From positions 1 through 52,911 of the forward strand of contig JADZEE010000123.1 of the NCBI GenBank assembly GCA_020850735.1: 52,911 nucleotides of DNA, in the 5' to 3' direction. Of this stretch, positions 1 through 9,645 are shown piece by piece; position 1 is the stretch's first letter, and every line of letters begins with the position of its first letter. Below the pieces are notes generated by a model. The model worked only from the letters and a program-made list of their open reading frames with translations, searched no databases and had not been told where the DNA came from. The stretch is from Gammaproteobacteria bacterium. Its GTDB lineage: Bacteria > Pseudomonadota > Gammaproteobacteria > JADZEE01. A program made the position numbers and the translations under genes.

Positions 1-880
1 ACCGATTGAGCATGTTGCAGCCGTTGCACAGCGCCGTGGCCGGGGCCATGCCTTCGCGCTTGGCCAGCACGTCGCGAATGCCGAGGTTCCCCACATGCCC
101 GATCGGGTGTTCATGCCTGGCATCGTTGTAGCAATACAGATAATCGCCGGACGCCGAAATGAAAACATCGGTGTTGCGCGGCACGCATTTGAACCTGTTG
201 CTGCGCCACTGTTGAAAAATACTCCAGACGCTGGGAATGAAATCGAATTCCTGCGAGCGCAGGTGGTGTCGCCGAATCATTTGCCGCAGCTTTTCGGTCG
301 CCAGTTCGTGCTCTTTCAAACTGCCGCCGCGGTTGTACAGGGTCGGCGACATGGTGAGGGTTTCCACCCCCTGCGCGCGCAGCCATGCGACGGTATCCGG
401 CAGGGAAGGCAGGCATTCCGGCATGGGCGTGAGGCTGATTGCAAGCTGCGTGTGCTTGAACAGCCGCCGCGCCATCCGGATATTTTCCATGACGCGTGTC
501 TGATCCAGGTTGACGTGTACCCGCCTGTACACATCGGGATCGATGCTCGAAAAGGAAATCAGCAGCAGGCCGATTGCGCCGTCCAGGTGCCGGATACGCT
601 CGGCATCGAGCTGGTGACCGTTGCTCACCATATCGAACCGGAGCGCGTGTCCGCGCACGTCGTCCACGAACTGAGAAAATTTCACATGCGTGGTGGGTTC
701 GCCGTAGCCGGCGATGACGACGCGGAACACGTCCTTCGGAAACAGGCGGCCCAGCACCTGCCGCCAGGTTCGCTCGGTCATGAGCCGGGGCCGCTCGATC
801 AAGTCTCTCGGACACATCGGGCAAAGCGCATTGCATTTGCTCGTCCACTCGACGTTGACCGCGATACGGTAGGCGCTCAC
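1..880 (-). CDS. Radical SAM/SPASM-domain protein (3' end cut by window)
   Basis: Read on the minus strand from a GTG at 880, the frame stays open to the window edge (293 codons). Near the N-terminus it has the radical SAM cluster motif CNALCPMC (C16, C20, C23), which binds the 4Fe-4S cluster that cleaves S-adenosylmethionine. The C-terminal part has SPASM-like cysteines in FKCVPRNTD, YLYCYND and LCNGCN, so at least one auxiliary Fe-S cluster is likely. The GTG overlaps the stop of the upstream flavin-binding gene (GTGA, 4 bp), so the two are co-translated. The SPASM family includes peptide-modifying enzymes and sulfatase maturases, but I see no small precursor peptide nearby in the window. 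Substrate is unknown. An ATG-less start and a competing out-of-frame ORF could lead automatic callers to miss this gene. Confidence 0.85.
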   Translation of the reverse strand, partial: MSAYRIAVNVEWTSKCNALCPMCPRDLIERPRLMTERTWRQVLGRLFPKDVFRVVIAGYGEPTTHVKFSQFVDDVRGHALRFDMVSNGHQLDAERIRHLDGAIGLLLISFSSIDPDVYRRVHVNLDQTRVMENIRMARRLFKHTQLAISLTPMPECLPSLPDTVAWLRAQGVETLTMSPTLYNRGGSLKEHELATEKLRQMIRRHHLRSQEFDFIPSVWSIFQQWRSNRFKCVPRNTDVFISASGDYLYCYNDARHEHPIGHVGNLGIRDVLAKREGMAPATALCNGCNMLNR

Positions 881-1404
881 TTTGCGCCACCGCAAGACGG
901 TTCTGCCGGAATCAGGTGCGGGACGTAGCTCGGGCAGCTCGGCATGACCAGTTCGACGTCCACGACGATGACGCATTCCGCCGGTGGAAACGATGCCGTC
1001 GTCAGGGCGTCCTCGTGGATGGATGCCCGTCCGTTCACGCGCAGGCGTGCGCCATCGGTGAAATCGACGAACAGCATGCTGACGTGGGGATTGAGCAGGA
1101 TGTTGCCGAGGCTCATGTAGGCACCGTTGCCTTTCACACGTGGTTCGAAATGGGGGAACGCCAGGCGATCCGCAGCGAGCACTTTGATCAGTCCGGGTCC
1201 ACCGCCCTTGAACGAACAGTCGCAGCGACCGTCGGGAGCGCTGCTCGCCAGGAAGAAGAACGGCGCCGCCTCGATTCGGGCGTGGTACTGGTCCGGGATG
1301 CGGTCCCAGATGAGCTGGTGCAGGCGCGCGTCGGTCCACAACTCCGGGTTGCCCCAGCGTTGCTGCGCATCGATCTCACCGGGGTGGAAAGGCGATGAAG
1401 TCAT
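877..1404 (-). CDS. Pyridoxamine 5'-phosphate oxidase-fold (FMN-binding) protein
   Basis: 175 residues. The pattern is that of PPOX-class split-barrel flavoproteins: an N-terminal helical lead, APFFFLASSAPDGRCDCS (first barrel strands), LAFPHFEPRVKGNGAYMSLGNILLNPHVSMLFVDF with a short break, then a C-terminal CPSYVPH segment like the CPxY/CIPxY end of this subgroup. Such proteins bind FMN, or sometimes F420 or heme, and reduce or oxidise small molecules; the substrate cannot be told here. It is the first gene of a two-gene unit, ending in a 4-bp overlap with the radical SAM gene. The ATG at 1404 is the only good start before the non-coding stretch upstream. Confidence 0.8.
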   Translation of the reverse strand: MTSSPFHPGEIDAQQRWGNPELWTDARLHQLIWDRIPDQYHARIEAAPFFFLASSAPDGRCDCSFKGGGPGLIKVLAADRLAFPHFEPRVKGNGAYMSLGNILLNPHVSMLFVDFTDGARLRVNGRASIHEDALTTASFPPAECVIVVDVELVMPSCPSYVPHLIPAEPSCGGAK

Positions 1405-1853
1405 GACGAAACCGCCCTGAAGAGGCCAGAACCGCTTATGTAGAGCAATTCATCCGGGCCGGCAACAGCATCCCGCCACGACGCGTTCTCCCCGGGTTGC
1501 CCCGGCACTGACCGGCCCCGCGCAGACCGCGCAGCGGCCGCGACCCGGGCAGGCTGGCGATGATTTCGAAACGGCTTGCCCGCACGGGTGGCGGCGACGC
1601 GCGTTGGTCACTGGCTAGCGCTACTGTTGGCATCGGACAGGCGGCTGCGCCGGTGCGGGCCGCCGCGGCTGCCGCATGCGGGCACAGGGCCCGGATCCTG
1701 CGCACGTTCGCGGGCCGGCGCGATACGTCCCGTTCAACCGGCGGCCGTACGTGCCGCTACGGACCCGGCGGCAATCGATACCCGGTGGACGTTTGGCGCG
1801 GGTCTTGCTGCGTACGGGGAGATTTGCCCGCCACGGGCAGGGAAGGGCGTCGA
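1405..1853. other. Intergenic stretch, no convincing gene
   Basis: About 450 bases between the divergent PPOX-fold gene and the small gene at 1854. Several ORFs cross it on both strands, but their translations are Arg/Ala/Pro-rich composition products without recognisable motifs. I see no clear sigma70 promoter, repeat or RNA structure. Confidence 0.5.
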
Positions 1854-2063
1854 ATGGCCGCAGTCATCGAGGAAAAAGACGTCCCGGTGTCGCCGTGGAA
1901 CGACACGGGCGCCTGTTTGCCGAATGACGGTGACCTGGTACTGGTGTGCGATCGGCACGGCGTCTACCACGTCGTGTCCTACATCGACGGCCGCTGGGAG
2001 ACCATGGAGCTGCGGCCGGTGGACGTGGTCTACTGGGCTGAGCTGCCCGGCCCGCCGGTCTGA
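1854..2063 (+). CDS. Small hypothetical protein, DUF551-like
   Basis: 69 residues from an ATG preceded by a GGGAAGG ribosome-binding site. The sequence has the layout of DUF551-type small proteins: an N-terminal SPWNDTGACLP, then DGDLVLVCDRHGVYHVVSY, GRWETMELRP and a closing VVYWAELPGPP. Conserved Trp, LP...G..VLV and W.ELP.PP match what I remember of that family, which is common in phages and mobile regions but has no assigned function. A longer in-frame ORF begins at 1560, but its extra N-terminus is low-complexity and lies before the RBS. A hairpin follows the stop. No other phage-like genes are nearby. Confidence 0.55.
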   Translation: MAAVIEEKDVPVSPWNDTGACLPNDGDLVLVCDRHGVYHVVSYIDGRWETMELRPVDVVYWAELPGPPV

Positions 2064-2073
2064 TCCTCTCACG

Positions 2074-2092
2074 GGCGTTCACCCCGAACGCC
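2074..2092 (+). terminator. Hairpin after the DUF551-like gene
   Basis: Perfect 7-bp inverted repeat GGCGTTC/GAACGCC with loop ACCCC, ten bases after the stop at 2063. There is no T-run, so it would be at best a weak or factor-assisted terminator. Confidence 0.4.
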
Positions 2093-2262
2093 GCTGCCAG
2101 CCGGCCGACCCCGGGTCGTCGCCGGGCCGCAACGCCCCGAATGAGCGCGTATACCCGCACTACGCCGGTCGGCTCGCGGACGGCGGTTTCCGCCTCGCTT
2201 CGGCAGCCGTGGCGTGCGTGGTACGGTGCGTGACGCGCGCTCGCGCATGAGGAGGACAGGCG

Positions 2263-3279
2263 GTGACGGAGTCGATGCGGGCAGTGGAGATCACGGTGCC
2301 GGGCGGGCCGGAAGTGCTCGTCCCGGGAACGCGTCCACGACCGGTGCCGGGTCCGGGCGAGGTGCTGCTGCGCGTTGCCGCGGCCGGCGTGAACCGTCCC
2401 GATTGCTTCCAGCGCGCCGGCGCCTACCCGCCGCCGCCGGGCGCCTCGGACATTCCCGGGCTCGAGGTCGCGGGCACGGTGGTCGCGCTCGGCGGCGGCG
2501 ACAGCGCGGGCATCACCGAAGGCGATCGGGTCTGTGCGCTGGTCGCCGGTGGCGGCTACGCCGAGTTCTGCACGGCTCCGGCGCCGCAATGCCTGCCGGT
2601 GCCGCGCGGACTGTCACTCGCCGAGGCGGCCGCGCTGCCCGAGACCTTTTTCACCGTGTGGAGCAACGTGTTCGATCGCGGCCACCTGCAGGCCGGCGAA
2701 ACCCTGCTGGTGCACGGCGGGGCGAGCGGCATCGGCACCACGGCCATCCAGCTCGCGCGTGCTTTCGGGGCCGAGGTGATCGTCACCGTCGGCAGCGCGG
2801 ACAAGCAGCAAGCCTGTCTCGATCTCGGTGCCAGGCGCGCGATCAACTATCGCCAGGAGGACTTCGTCGCCGTGGTCAACGAGATGACCGCGGGCCGCGG
2901 CGTCGACCTCATCCTCGACATGGTCGGCGGGGATTACGTCGCGCGCAACGTCGGCATCCTCGCGCCCGACGGCCGGCTGGTGCAGATCGCCTTCCTCGGC
3001 GCTGCGCGCCGCGGCAGTCCGGTCAGCTTCGATTACGCGCCCGTGATGCACAAGCGGCTCACGCTCACCGGCTCGACGCTCCGACCCCGGCCGATCGAGT
3101 TCAAGGCGGCGATCGCCCGCGCGCTGCGAGAACGGGTCTGGCCGCTCATCGAAGCGGGCCGGGTCCGTCCGGTCATCCACCGTACGCTGGCGCTCGAGCA
3201 GGCGGCCGAGGCGCACCGGCTGCTGGAGAGCAATACCGTCATCGGCAAGCTGGTGCTCGTCGTCGGCGACGGCACCTGA
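2263..3279 (+). CDS. NAD(P)H quinone oxidoreductase, PIG3/zeta-crystallin type
   Basis: 338 residues, a zinc-independent medium-chain dehydrogenase/reductase. The N-terminal GroES-like domain has the PIG3-type signature NRPDCFQRAGAYPPP (about residues 44-58), and the Rossmann domain has HGGASGIGTTAIQLA (151-165). The catalytic-zinc residues of alcohol dehydrogenases are absent, as expected of the quinone reductase branch, which reduces quinones with NADPH. The start is the GTG at 2263, placed 6-7 bases after AGGAGGAC. It stands alone: upstream is the DUF551-like gene with a hairpin, and downstream a 230-base gap with another hairpin. It is probably a cytoplasmic stress or detoxification enzyme; an acyl-CoA or enal reductase role cannot be excluded. 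Confidence 0.88.
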   Translation: MTESMRAVEITVPGGPEVLVPGTRPRPVPGPGEVLLRVAAAGVNRPDCFQRAGAYPPPPGASDIPGLEVAGTVVALGGGDSAGITEGDRVCALVAGGGYAEFCTAPAPQCLPVPRGLSLAEAAALPETFFTVWSNVFDRGHLQAGETLLVHGGASGIGTTAIQLARAFGAEVIVTVGSADKQQACLDLGARRAINYRQEDFVAVVNEMTAGRGVDLILDMVGGDYVARNVGILAPDGRLVQIAFLGAARRGSPVSFDYAPVMHKRLTLTGSTLRPRPIEFKAAIARALRERVWPLIEAGRVRPVIHRTLALEQAAEAHRLLESNTVIGKLVLVVGDGT

Positions 3280-3313
3280 ATCGCCGTTGCGGGGGACGCG
3301 CTGTTCGCGGCCG

Positions 3314-3343
3314 AAAAAAACGACGCCCCGCCGGAGCGGGGCG
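3314..3343 (-). terminator. GC-rich hairpin with U7 tract on the minus strand
   Basis: Perfect 8-bp stem CGCCCCGC/GCGGGGCG with tetraloop CGGA (3324-3343), preceded on the plus strand by seven A (3314-3320). Read on the minus strand this is a textbook intrinsic terminator, stem then U7. No minus-strand gene ends here; on the plus strand it lies 35 bases after the quinone reductase stop but lacks a following T-run. Confidence 0.6.
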
Positions 3344-3508
3344 AGCGGCCCAGGACATTCGGCAGCACCCCGCTGGGCCGGGGTGTGTTAAGCCGGCGCG
3401 CGCCGGGCGCCGTCCCTGCCTGATTCACCCGCTCATGATACGCCGCCAACTCACCGGGACGTGCGCACGGTTCGACGTACCGGACCCGGCATCCGGCGGC
3501 CGGCGGTC

Positions 3509-4441
3509 GTGAAGGTCTGGTCGGCGCAACCGTTCGTCGTCGCATTGCCGGCCGGGCACCGCTTGCCGATGGCCAAGCATGCGCTGCTGCACGATCGCGT
3601 GTGGCGCGAGGGCGCGACGCTGTTCGACGTGCGTGTGCCGTCCGCGGCCGCGGACGCGGACCTGCTGCGTGTCCATGCGCCCGCGTATCTCGAGCGCGTC
3701 GCCAGCGGTACGCTGGCGCGCGCCGAGCAGCAGGCGCTCGGTTTGCCGTGGTCGCAGGCGCTGGTCGAGCGTGCGCGCCGCTCAGTCGGCGCGACGCTCG
3801 CGGCCGCGATCGCGGCGCTCGACGACGGTGCTGCGGCCAACCTCGCCGGCGGCACCCATCATGCACACCACGACCGGCCCGGGGGTTACTGCCTGTTCAA
3901 CGACTGCGCGGTGGCGGCGCGCATGCTGCAGGCGCGGGGCGGAATCGAACAGGTGCTGATCGTCGACTGCGACGTACACCATGGCGACGGCACGGCCAGC
4001 ATCTTTGCCGGTGACGACAGTGTCGTCACGCTGTCGCTGTACGGTGCCCGCAACTACCCGGCACGCAAGCCACCCGGGGACATCGATGTCGCGCTCGCGG
4101 ACGCGACCGGCGACGCGGACTATCTGCGCGCGCTCGAAGCGGCGCTGGCGCGCGCCTTCGCCCAGGCCGCGCCGCAGTTCGTGTTCTACCTCGCCGGCGC
4201 CGATCCCTATGCGGGTGATCGGCTCGGTCGGCTGGCCCTGTCCAAGGACGGGCTGGCGCGCCGCGATACGCTGGTATTCAGTGCCTGCGCGACGCGCGCG
4301 CTGCCGGTGGCCGTGGCGATGGGTGGTGGTTACGCACCCGATCCTGCCGACGTGGTCGACATTCACTTGCGGACGCTGGCCCTGGCGCGTTCGATCGCCT
4401 GGCGGGGGTCTGCGTCCGGCAGCGATCGCGCCGGACCCTGA
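3509..4441 (+). CDS. Histone deacetylase-like amidohydrolase (class IV/HDAC11-like)
   Basis: 310 residues from a GTG at 3509; an ATG-less extension back to 3461 adds only an Arg-rich tail. It has the arginase/deacetylase fold signatures: GGTHHAHHDRPGGYCLFND (about 114-132) with the catalytic His pair, VDCDVHHGDGT (152-162) carrying zinc ligands D155 and H157, and AGADPYAGDRLGRL supplying the third zinc Asp. A GGGY turn closes the active site. Bacterial members remove acetyl groups from polyamines, lysines or other amides. The gene stands alone, between the hairpin at 3314 and the E3 gene. The substrate cannot be deduced. Confidence 0.87.
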   Translation: MKVWSAQPFVVALPAGHRLPMAKHALLHDRVWREGATLFDVRVPSAAADADLLRVHAPAYLERVASGTLARAEQQALGLPWSQALVERARRSVGATLAAAIAALDDGAAANLAGGTHHAHHDRPGGYCLFNDCAVAARMLQARGGIEQVLIVDCDVHHGDGTASIFAGDDSVVTLSLYGARNYPARKPPGDIDVALADATGDADYLRALEAALARAFAQAAPQFVFYLAGADPYAGDRLGRLALSKDGLARRDTLVFSACATRALPVAVAMGGGYAPDPADVVDIHLRTLALARSIAWRGSASGSDRAGP

Positions 4442-4452
4442 CGCCGCCGCGC

Positions 4453-4480
4453 TTGCAATGCCGCACATCGACTGTATACA
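4453..4480 (+). promoter_or_regulatory. Candidate sigma70 promoter for the E3 gene
   Basis: TTGCAA, 16-base spacer, TATACA. The -10 is embedded in TGTATACA, the same 8-mer as the palindromes of the right-hand island. About 150 bases ahead of the E3 start. It may be only a promoter element rather than an operator. Confidence 0.35.
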
Positions 4481-4632
4481 CTTTTGCGGCGCGGTGCGCG
4501 GCCCGTGGCCGATGCGTGCCCGACACGTTATCCTTACGCGCCGGCCGCGCCGTAGCTCCCGCCGAACCCGAACGCATGTCCGATCACGCCAGTTTTCCGT
4601 CATCCCGCGGTTAGACGCCGACGCCCGCGAAT

Positions 4633-6357
4633 ATGAGCGCAACGGTCGAGGTATGCGTGCCGGACATCGGCGATTTCGAGGACGTCGAGGTCATCGAGGT
4701 GCTGGTACAGCCGGGTGACAGCGTCGTCGCGGAGACCTCGCTCATCACCCTCGAAAGCGAGAAGGCGACGCTGGAGATCCCGTCGCCCGGCGCCGGCACG
4801 GTGCGCGCGGTCACCGTCAGGGTGGGTGACCGGGTTGCCGCGGGCAGCCCCATCCTCACGCTGGACGTGCCGACCGCTGCGGCCGCCGCTGCGCCGCCCG
4901 CGGCCGAGCGACCGGTGGCGCCAGCCGTACCGTCCGTGGACCAGGCCGATATGCATGCCGGGGTGCTCGTCCTCGGGGCCGGACCCGGCGGTTACACGGC
5001 CGCCTTTCGCGCCGCGGATCTCGGTTGCCGGGTGGTGCTGATCGAACGTCATCCGACCCTCGGCGGCGTCTGCCTCAACGTCGGCTGCATCCCCTCCAAG
5101 GCGCTGCTGCACGCGGCCAGGGTCGTCGCCGATGCCCGCGACATGGCGGCGCACGGCCTGCACCTGGGTGAGGTCAGCGTCGATGTGCGCGCCCTCGCGG
5201 GCTGGAAAGACGGGATCGTCGGCCAGTTGACCCAGGGCCTGGCGAGCCTCGCCAGACAGCGCAAGGTGGAGGTCGTGCGCGGCACCGCCCGCTTCGAATC
5301 GGCCAGCGTCGTCAGCGTGCAGACCGATGCCGGCGTCAGGCGCATCAGTTTCGATCAGGCCATCATTGCCACCGGTTCCGAGCCCGCGCGCCTGCCGGAT
5401 CTGCCCGACGATCCGCGAGTCATGGATTCCACCGGCGCACTGGCGCTCGCCGACGTTCCGGCGCGTCTGCTGGTCATCGGCGGCGGCATCATCGGCCTGG
5501 AAATGGCGACGGTCTACCACGAGCTCGGCGCGCGGGTCAGCGTCGTCGAGCTGCTCGACGGCCTGCTGGCGGGCGCCGATCGGGATCTGGTCAAGCCGCT
5601 CGAGCAGCGCCTGCGCCGCCGGTTCGAGAACATCTGGACCGGTACGCGCGTGACCGGCGTCGCGGCCGGGCCCAAGGGCCTGCAGGTGCGCTTCGAGGGC
5701 CCGCAGGCACCGGCCGAAGCCGTCTATGATCGCGTCCTGGTCGCGGTCGGACGGCGGCCCAACGGCGCCGACATCGGCGCTGAGCGCGCCGGCGTGCGGG
5801 TCGATGCGCGCGGCTTCATTGCCGTCGATCGCGAGCAGCGGACCAATGTCGCGCACATCTTCGCGATCGGCGACGTGGTCGGCCAGCCCATGCTGGCGCA
5901 CAAGGCCTCGCACCAGGGCAAGGTGGCCGCCGAGGTGGCGGCGGGCGGCAAGAGCGGTTTCGACGCGCGCGTCGTGCCTTCCGTGGCCTATACCGATCCC
6001 GAGGTCGCCTGGGTGGGGATCACCGAAGACGAGGCCAGGGCGGCCGGGCGCGAGATCGGCAAAGGCGTGTTTCCCTGGGCGGCGAGCGGCCGCTCGCTCA
6101 CGCTCGGTCGCAGCGAGGGTTTGACCAAGCTGCTGTTCGATCCGGCCAGCGGCCGCGTCATCGGCGGCGGCATCGTCGGCCCGAATGCCGGCGATCTGAT
6201 CGCCGAGGTTGCGCTCGCCATCGAGATGGGCTGTGACGCGGCCGACATCGGCCTGACCGTGCATCCGCATCCGACCCTGTCCGAGACCATCGCGTTCGCC
6301 GCGGAGGCCTACGAGGGGACCCTCACCGATCTGTACGTGCCGCGACGCCGGGGGTGA
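4633..6357 (+). CDS. lpdA: Dihydrolipoyl dehydrogenase (E3) with N-terminal lipoyl domain
   Basis: 574 residues. Residues 1-80 form a lipoyl domain with lipoylated lysine K44 in ESEKATLE. An Ala/Pro-rich linker (about 81-105) follows, then the pyridine-nucleotide disulfide oxidoreductase: FAD site [13 protein letters not shown], redox disulfide C147/C152 in [15 protein letters not shown] site [15 protein letters not shown], a second FAD contact [12 protein letters not shown], and the C-terminal HPHPTLSE pair. It reoxidises dihydrolipoamide in 2-oxoacid dehydrogenase complexes. The lipoyl-E3 fusion is typical of pyruvate dehydrogenase E3 in beta- and some gammaproteobacteria. No E1 or E2 gene is adjacent; the nearest related gene is lipA three genes downstream. 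Confidence 0.95.
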   Translation: MSATVEVCVPDIGDFEDVEVIEVLVQPGDSVVAETSLITLESEKATLEIPSPGAGTVRAVTVRVGDRVAAGSPILTLDVPTAAAAAAPPAAERPVAPAVPSVDQADMHAGVLVLGAGPGGYTAAFRAADLGCRVVLIERHPTLGGVCLNVGCIPSKALLHAARVVADARDMAAHGLHLGEVSVDVRALAGWKDGIVGQLTQGLASLARQRKVEVVRGTARFESASVVSVQTDAGVRRISFDQAIIATGSEPARLPDLPDDPRVMDSTGALALADVPARLLVIGGGIIGLEMATVYHELGARVSVVELLDGLLAGADRDLVKPLEQRLRRRFENIWTGTRVTGVAAGPKGLQVRFEGPQAPAEAVYDRVLVAVGRRPNGADIGAERAGVRVDARGFIAVDREQRTNVAHIFAIGDVVGQPMLAHKASHQGKVAAEVAAGGKSGFDARVVPSVAYTDPEVAWVGITEDEARAAGREIGKGVFPWAASGRSLTLGRSEGLTKLLFDPASGRVIGGGIVGPNAGDLIAEVALAIEMGCDAADIGLTVHPHPTLSETIAFAAEAYEGTLTDLYVPRRRG

Positions 6358-6517
6358 ACGCAGGCGGAGCGGGCACGCGTGCGGCAGATGCCGGCGGACC
6401 ATGGCACGTTGGTGCAATGATGCCGCGCAAGCGCTGAGTTTTTTCGCAACACTGTCTGTGCGAACGGGTGCCGGCCCGCGGGCGGCCCGGCGTGCGGCGA
6501 GGAGCAGGAGAGCAACG

Positions 6518-8080
6518 ATGAAGATCGGGGTACCCAAAGAGATCCACGCCGGTGAGCGTCGGGTCGCGACCACGCCCGAGGCGGCCGAATGGCTGCACAA
6601 GCTCGGTCACAAGGTGTACGTCCAGGCCGGAGCCGGCGTCGCCGCGAGCTATTCCGACGATGCCTATCGCGAATCCGGCGTCGAAGTGGTCGAAGACGCG
6701 CGCAGGATCTGGCAGGAGTCGGACATCGTGCTGAAGGTGCGTCCGCCCGAGGCCGACGTCACGGCGGGCGTGCACGAGCTGGACCGCCTGCGTGAAGGCG
6801 GCACGCTGGTGAGCTTTCTGTACCCCGCGCAGAACAAGGAGCTGCTCGATCGGCTCGTGGCACGCCGGGCCACGGCGGTGGCGATGGACTGCGTGCCGCG
6901 CCTGTCGCGCGCGCAGAAGCTGGACGCGCTCTCGTCCATGGCGAACATCGCCGGCTATCGCGCGGTGATCGAGGCCGCGCACCATTTCGGCCGCTTCTTC
7001 ACCGGCCAGGTCACGGCGGCGGGCAAGGTACCGCCGGCCAAGGTCATGATCATCGGCGCCGGCGTCGCCGGGCTGGCGGCCATCGGCGCGGCGCGCAGCC
7101 TCGGCGCCATCGTGCGCGCCTTCGACACCCGGCCGGAGGTCAAGGAGCAGGTGCAGAGCCTCGACGCCGAGTTCCTCGAGCTCGACTTCGCGCACGAGGG
7201 CGGCGGTACGGCCGGCGGCTACGCCAGGCAGATGAGCGAGGAGTTCATCAAGGCGGAGATGGATCTGTTCATGCGCCAGGCGATGGAGGTCGACATCATC
7301 ATCACCACCGCGCTGATCCCGGGCAAGCCGGCGCCCAGGCTCATTACGGAGTCCATGGTCGAGTGCATGCGCGACGGTGGCGTCATCGTCGATCTCGCCG
7401 CCGAGCAGGGCGGCAACTGCGCCCTGACCGAGCCCGGCAAGGTCGTGCTCAAGCGCGGCGTGACCATCGTCGGCTACACCGATCTGCCGAGCCGCCTGCC
7501 GACTCAGTCCAGCCAGCTCTACGCCACCAATCTGCGCCACCTGCTGACCGATCTCACACCCGCCAAGGACGGCAAGCTGGTCGTCGACATGGACGACGTC
7601 GTCATCCGCGGCGCCACCGTCGTCAGGGAAGGCGTGATCACGTGGCCGCCTCCCGAGATCACGGTGAGCGCGGGGCCTGCGGCCGCTCCCAAGCCCGCGC
7701 CGGTCACCGTTGCGGCCCCGGAGGAACCCGAGCGCACGCCGGCCTGGAACGTGGCGCTGGGAATGCTCGCCGCGGCTGCCGCGTTTTTCGGCATCGGCGC
7801 CGTCGCGCCGGCGGAGTTCATGCATCATTTCACGGTGTTCGTGCTCGCGTGTTTCGTCGGTTACATGGTGATCTGGAACGTAACACCGGCATTGCACACA
7901 CCGTTGATGAGCGTGACCAACGCCATCAGCGGCATCATCGTCATCGGCGCGGTGCTGCAGGTATCGTCGGACAGCACACTGGTGAAGTGGCTCGCCGGCA
8001 TCGGCGTGCTCATCGCCAGCATCAACATCGCCGGCGGCTTTCTCGTCACGCAGCGCATGCTGCAGATGTTCCGGCGCTAG
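6518..8080 (+). CDS. pntA: NAD(P) transhydrogenase, alpha subunit
   Basis: 520 residues, close to E. coli PntA. The soluble NAD-binding dI domain starts [16 protein letters not shown] and contains [21 protein letters not shown] and a [11 protein letters not shown] segment. A Pro/Ala hinge follows (about residues 385-410). The C-terminal third holds about four membrane segments (for example [22 protein letters not shown]). With PntB it couples hydride transfer from NADH to NADP+ to proton entry at the inner membrane. The ATG at 6518 follows GGAGCAGGAG; a longer ORF from 6401 lacks a ribosome-binding site and is composition-driven. pntB follows after 12 bases. Confidence 0.96.
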   Translation: MKIGVPKEIHAGERRVATTPEAAEWLHKLGHKVYVQAGAGVAASYSDDAYRESGVEVVEDARRIWQESDIVLKVRPPEADVTAGVHELDRLREGGTLVSFLYPAQNKELLDRLVARRATAVAMDCVPRLSRAQKLDALSSMANIAGYRAVIEAAHHFGRFFTGQVTAAGKVPPAKVMIIGAGVAGLAAIGAARSLGAIVRAFDTRPEVKEQVQSLDAEFLELDFAHEGGGTAGGYARQMSEEFIKAEMDLFMRQAMEVDIIITTALIPGKPAPRLITESMVECMRDGGVIVDLAAEQGGNCALTEPGKVVLKRGVTIVGYTDLPSRLPTQSSQLYATNLRHLLTDLTPAKDGKLVVDMDDVVIRGATVVREGVITWPPPEITVSAGPAAAPKPAPVTVAAPEEPERTPAWNVALGMLAAAAAFFGIGAVAPAEFMHHFTVFVLACFVGYMVIWNVTPALHTPLMSVTNAISGIIVIGAVLQVSSDSTLVKWLAGIGVLIASINIAGGFLVTQRMLQMFRR

Positions 8081-8092
8081 GGGGGCACGACG

Positions 8093-9523
8093 ATGACGCA
8101 AGGATTCGTAACCGTCTCTTACATCGGCGCCGCCATCCTGTTCATCATGAGCCTGGGTGGTTTGAGCAACCAGGAGACTGCCGGCCGCGGCAACACCTAC
8201 GGCATCATCGGCATGACCATCGCGCTGGTCGCGACCATCGCCAGCGGGCACGTCACCACCTACGGGACGCTGGCCGGCGGCATGCTCGTCGGCGGCATCA
8301 TCGGGGCCATCGTCGCGGCGCGCGTGGCCATGACGGCGATGCCGGAGCTGGTGGCGATCCTGCACAGCTTCGTCGGCCTCGCCGCCGTGCTGATCGGTTT
8401 CGCCAACTATCTCGGGCTGGATCCGGTGCTGGAGTTCGCCGGCGAGCACGGCGCGGCCGAGCGCTCGATCCACGAGGTCGAGATCTACCTCGGGATCCTC
8501 ATCGGGGCCATCACCTGGACCGGTTCGATCATCGCCTTCGGGAAGTTGAAGGGCAGCATCTCCGGCAAGCCGTGGCTGCTGCCGGGCCGCCACCTGCTCA
8601 ACGCCTCGCTCGGCCTGCTCACGCTGTGGCTGCTGTTCCAGTTCGTCGGTGCACCGTGGCCGGGACAGGCCGGCAGCCTGCTCGGTTCGGGCTTCCTGCC
8701 ACTCGCCGTCATGACCGCCGTGGCCCTGTTTTTCGGCGTCCACATGGTGATGGCGATCGGTGGTGCCGACATGCCGGTGGTCATCTCGATGCTGAACAGT
8801 TACTCGGGCTGGGCAGCGGCCGCGACCGGCTTCATGCTCGCGAACGATCTGCTCATCGTCACCGGTGCGCTGGTGGGATCGAGCGGCGCGATCCTGTCCT
8901 ACATCATGTGCCGGGCCATGAACCGGCGGTTCTTCGCCGTCATCATGGGCGGGTTCGGCACCGAAAGTACTGGTACGAGCGCCGCCGCCCCGGGTGGCGA
9001 GGTGATCGCCGCCAGCGCCGAGGAAACCGCCGAGATGCTGCGCGCAGCGCGCAGCGTGATCATCGTGCCCGGTTATGGCATGGCCGTCGCCCAGGCACAG
9101 CATTCGGTCTCGGAGATCACCCGGCTGCTGCGGGATCGCAAGGTGAACGTGCGCTTCGGCATCCACCCGGTTGCCGGCCGCATGCCCGGGCACATGAACG
9201 TGCTCCTCGCCGAGGCCAAGGTTCCCTATGACATCGTCCTCGAGATGGACGAGATCAACGAGGATTTCTCCGACACGGACGTCGTCCTCGTCATCGGCGC
9301 GAACGACATCGTCAACCCGGCGGCGCAGGAGGACCCGGGCAGCCCCATCGCCGGCATGCCGGTGCTCGAAGTGTGGAAGGCGAAGACGGTCGTCGTGTCC
9401 AAGCGCAGCATGGCGACCGGCTATGCCGGTGTGGACAATCCGCTGTTCTACAAGGACAACACGCGCATGCTGTTCGGTGACGCGAAAAACAGCGTCGACG
9501 CCGTGCTCAAGGCGCTCGGCTGA
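8093..9523 (+). CDS. pntB: NAD(P) transhydrogenase, beta subunit
   Basis: 476 residues. The N-terminal half is membrane-embedded, with many segments beginning [21 protein letters not shown]; the C-terminal dIII domain binds NADP(H) through [46 protein letters not shown] and [13 protein letters not shown]. All typical PntB blocks are present and the length is normal (E. coli about 462). It sits 12 bases after pntA, so they form one operon. The complex supplies NADPH, which fits the PHA and lipid metabolism encoded nearby. Confidence 0.96.
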   Translation: MTQGFVTVSYIGAAILFIMSLGGLSNQETAGRGNTYGIIGMTIALVATIASGHVTTYGTLAGGMLVGGIIGAIVAARVAMTAMPELVAILHSFVGLAAVLIGFANYLGLDPVLEFAGEHGAAERSIHEVEIYLGILIGAITWTGSIIAFGKLKGSISGKPWLLPGRHLLNASLGLLTLWLLFQFVGAPWPGQAGSLLGSGFLPLAVMTAVALFFGVHMVMAIGGADMPVVISMLNSYSGWAAAATGFMLANDLLIVTGALVGSSGAILSYIMCRAMNRRFFAVIMGGFGTESTGTSAAAPGGEVIAASAEETAEMLRAARSVIIVPGYGMAVAQAQHSVSEITRLLRDRKVNVRFGIHPVAGRMPGHMNVLLAEAKVPYDIVLEMDEINEDFSDTDVVLVIGANDIVNPAAQEDPGSPIAGMPVLEVWKAKTVVVSKRSMATGYAGVDNPLFYKDNTRMLFGDAKNSVDAVLKALG

Positions 9524-9645
9524 TGGCGGCGGTCCGGGTGCGGGCAGGCGCTCCCGCGCCCGCGGCTGCGCCATGAGCACTGGCGGCGCACGCGGGTCCC
9601 GGCGTATGGTCGGATCCGCACTGTCTCGAAACCGCAGGTAACGAC

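Noticed and set aside
2149..2154. GTATAC in the gap before the quinone reductase gene
   Set aside because: No matching outer bases (CGCGTATACCCG); several GTATAC hexamers are expected by chance.
4473..4480. TGTATACA upstream of lpdA as a member of the GntR regulon
   Set aside because: It is better explained as part of a -10 box with TTGCAA at 16 bases, and lpdA is a housekeeping gene far from the island.
4600..6600. 666-codon ORF on the minus strand
   Set aside because: Antisense shadow of lpdA.
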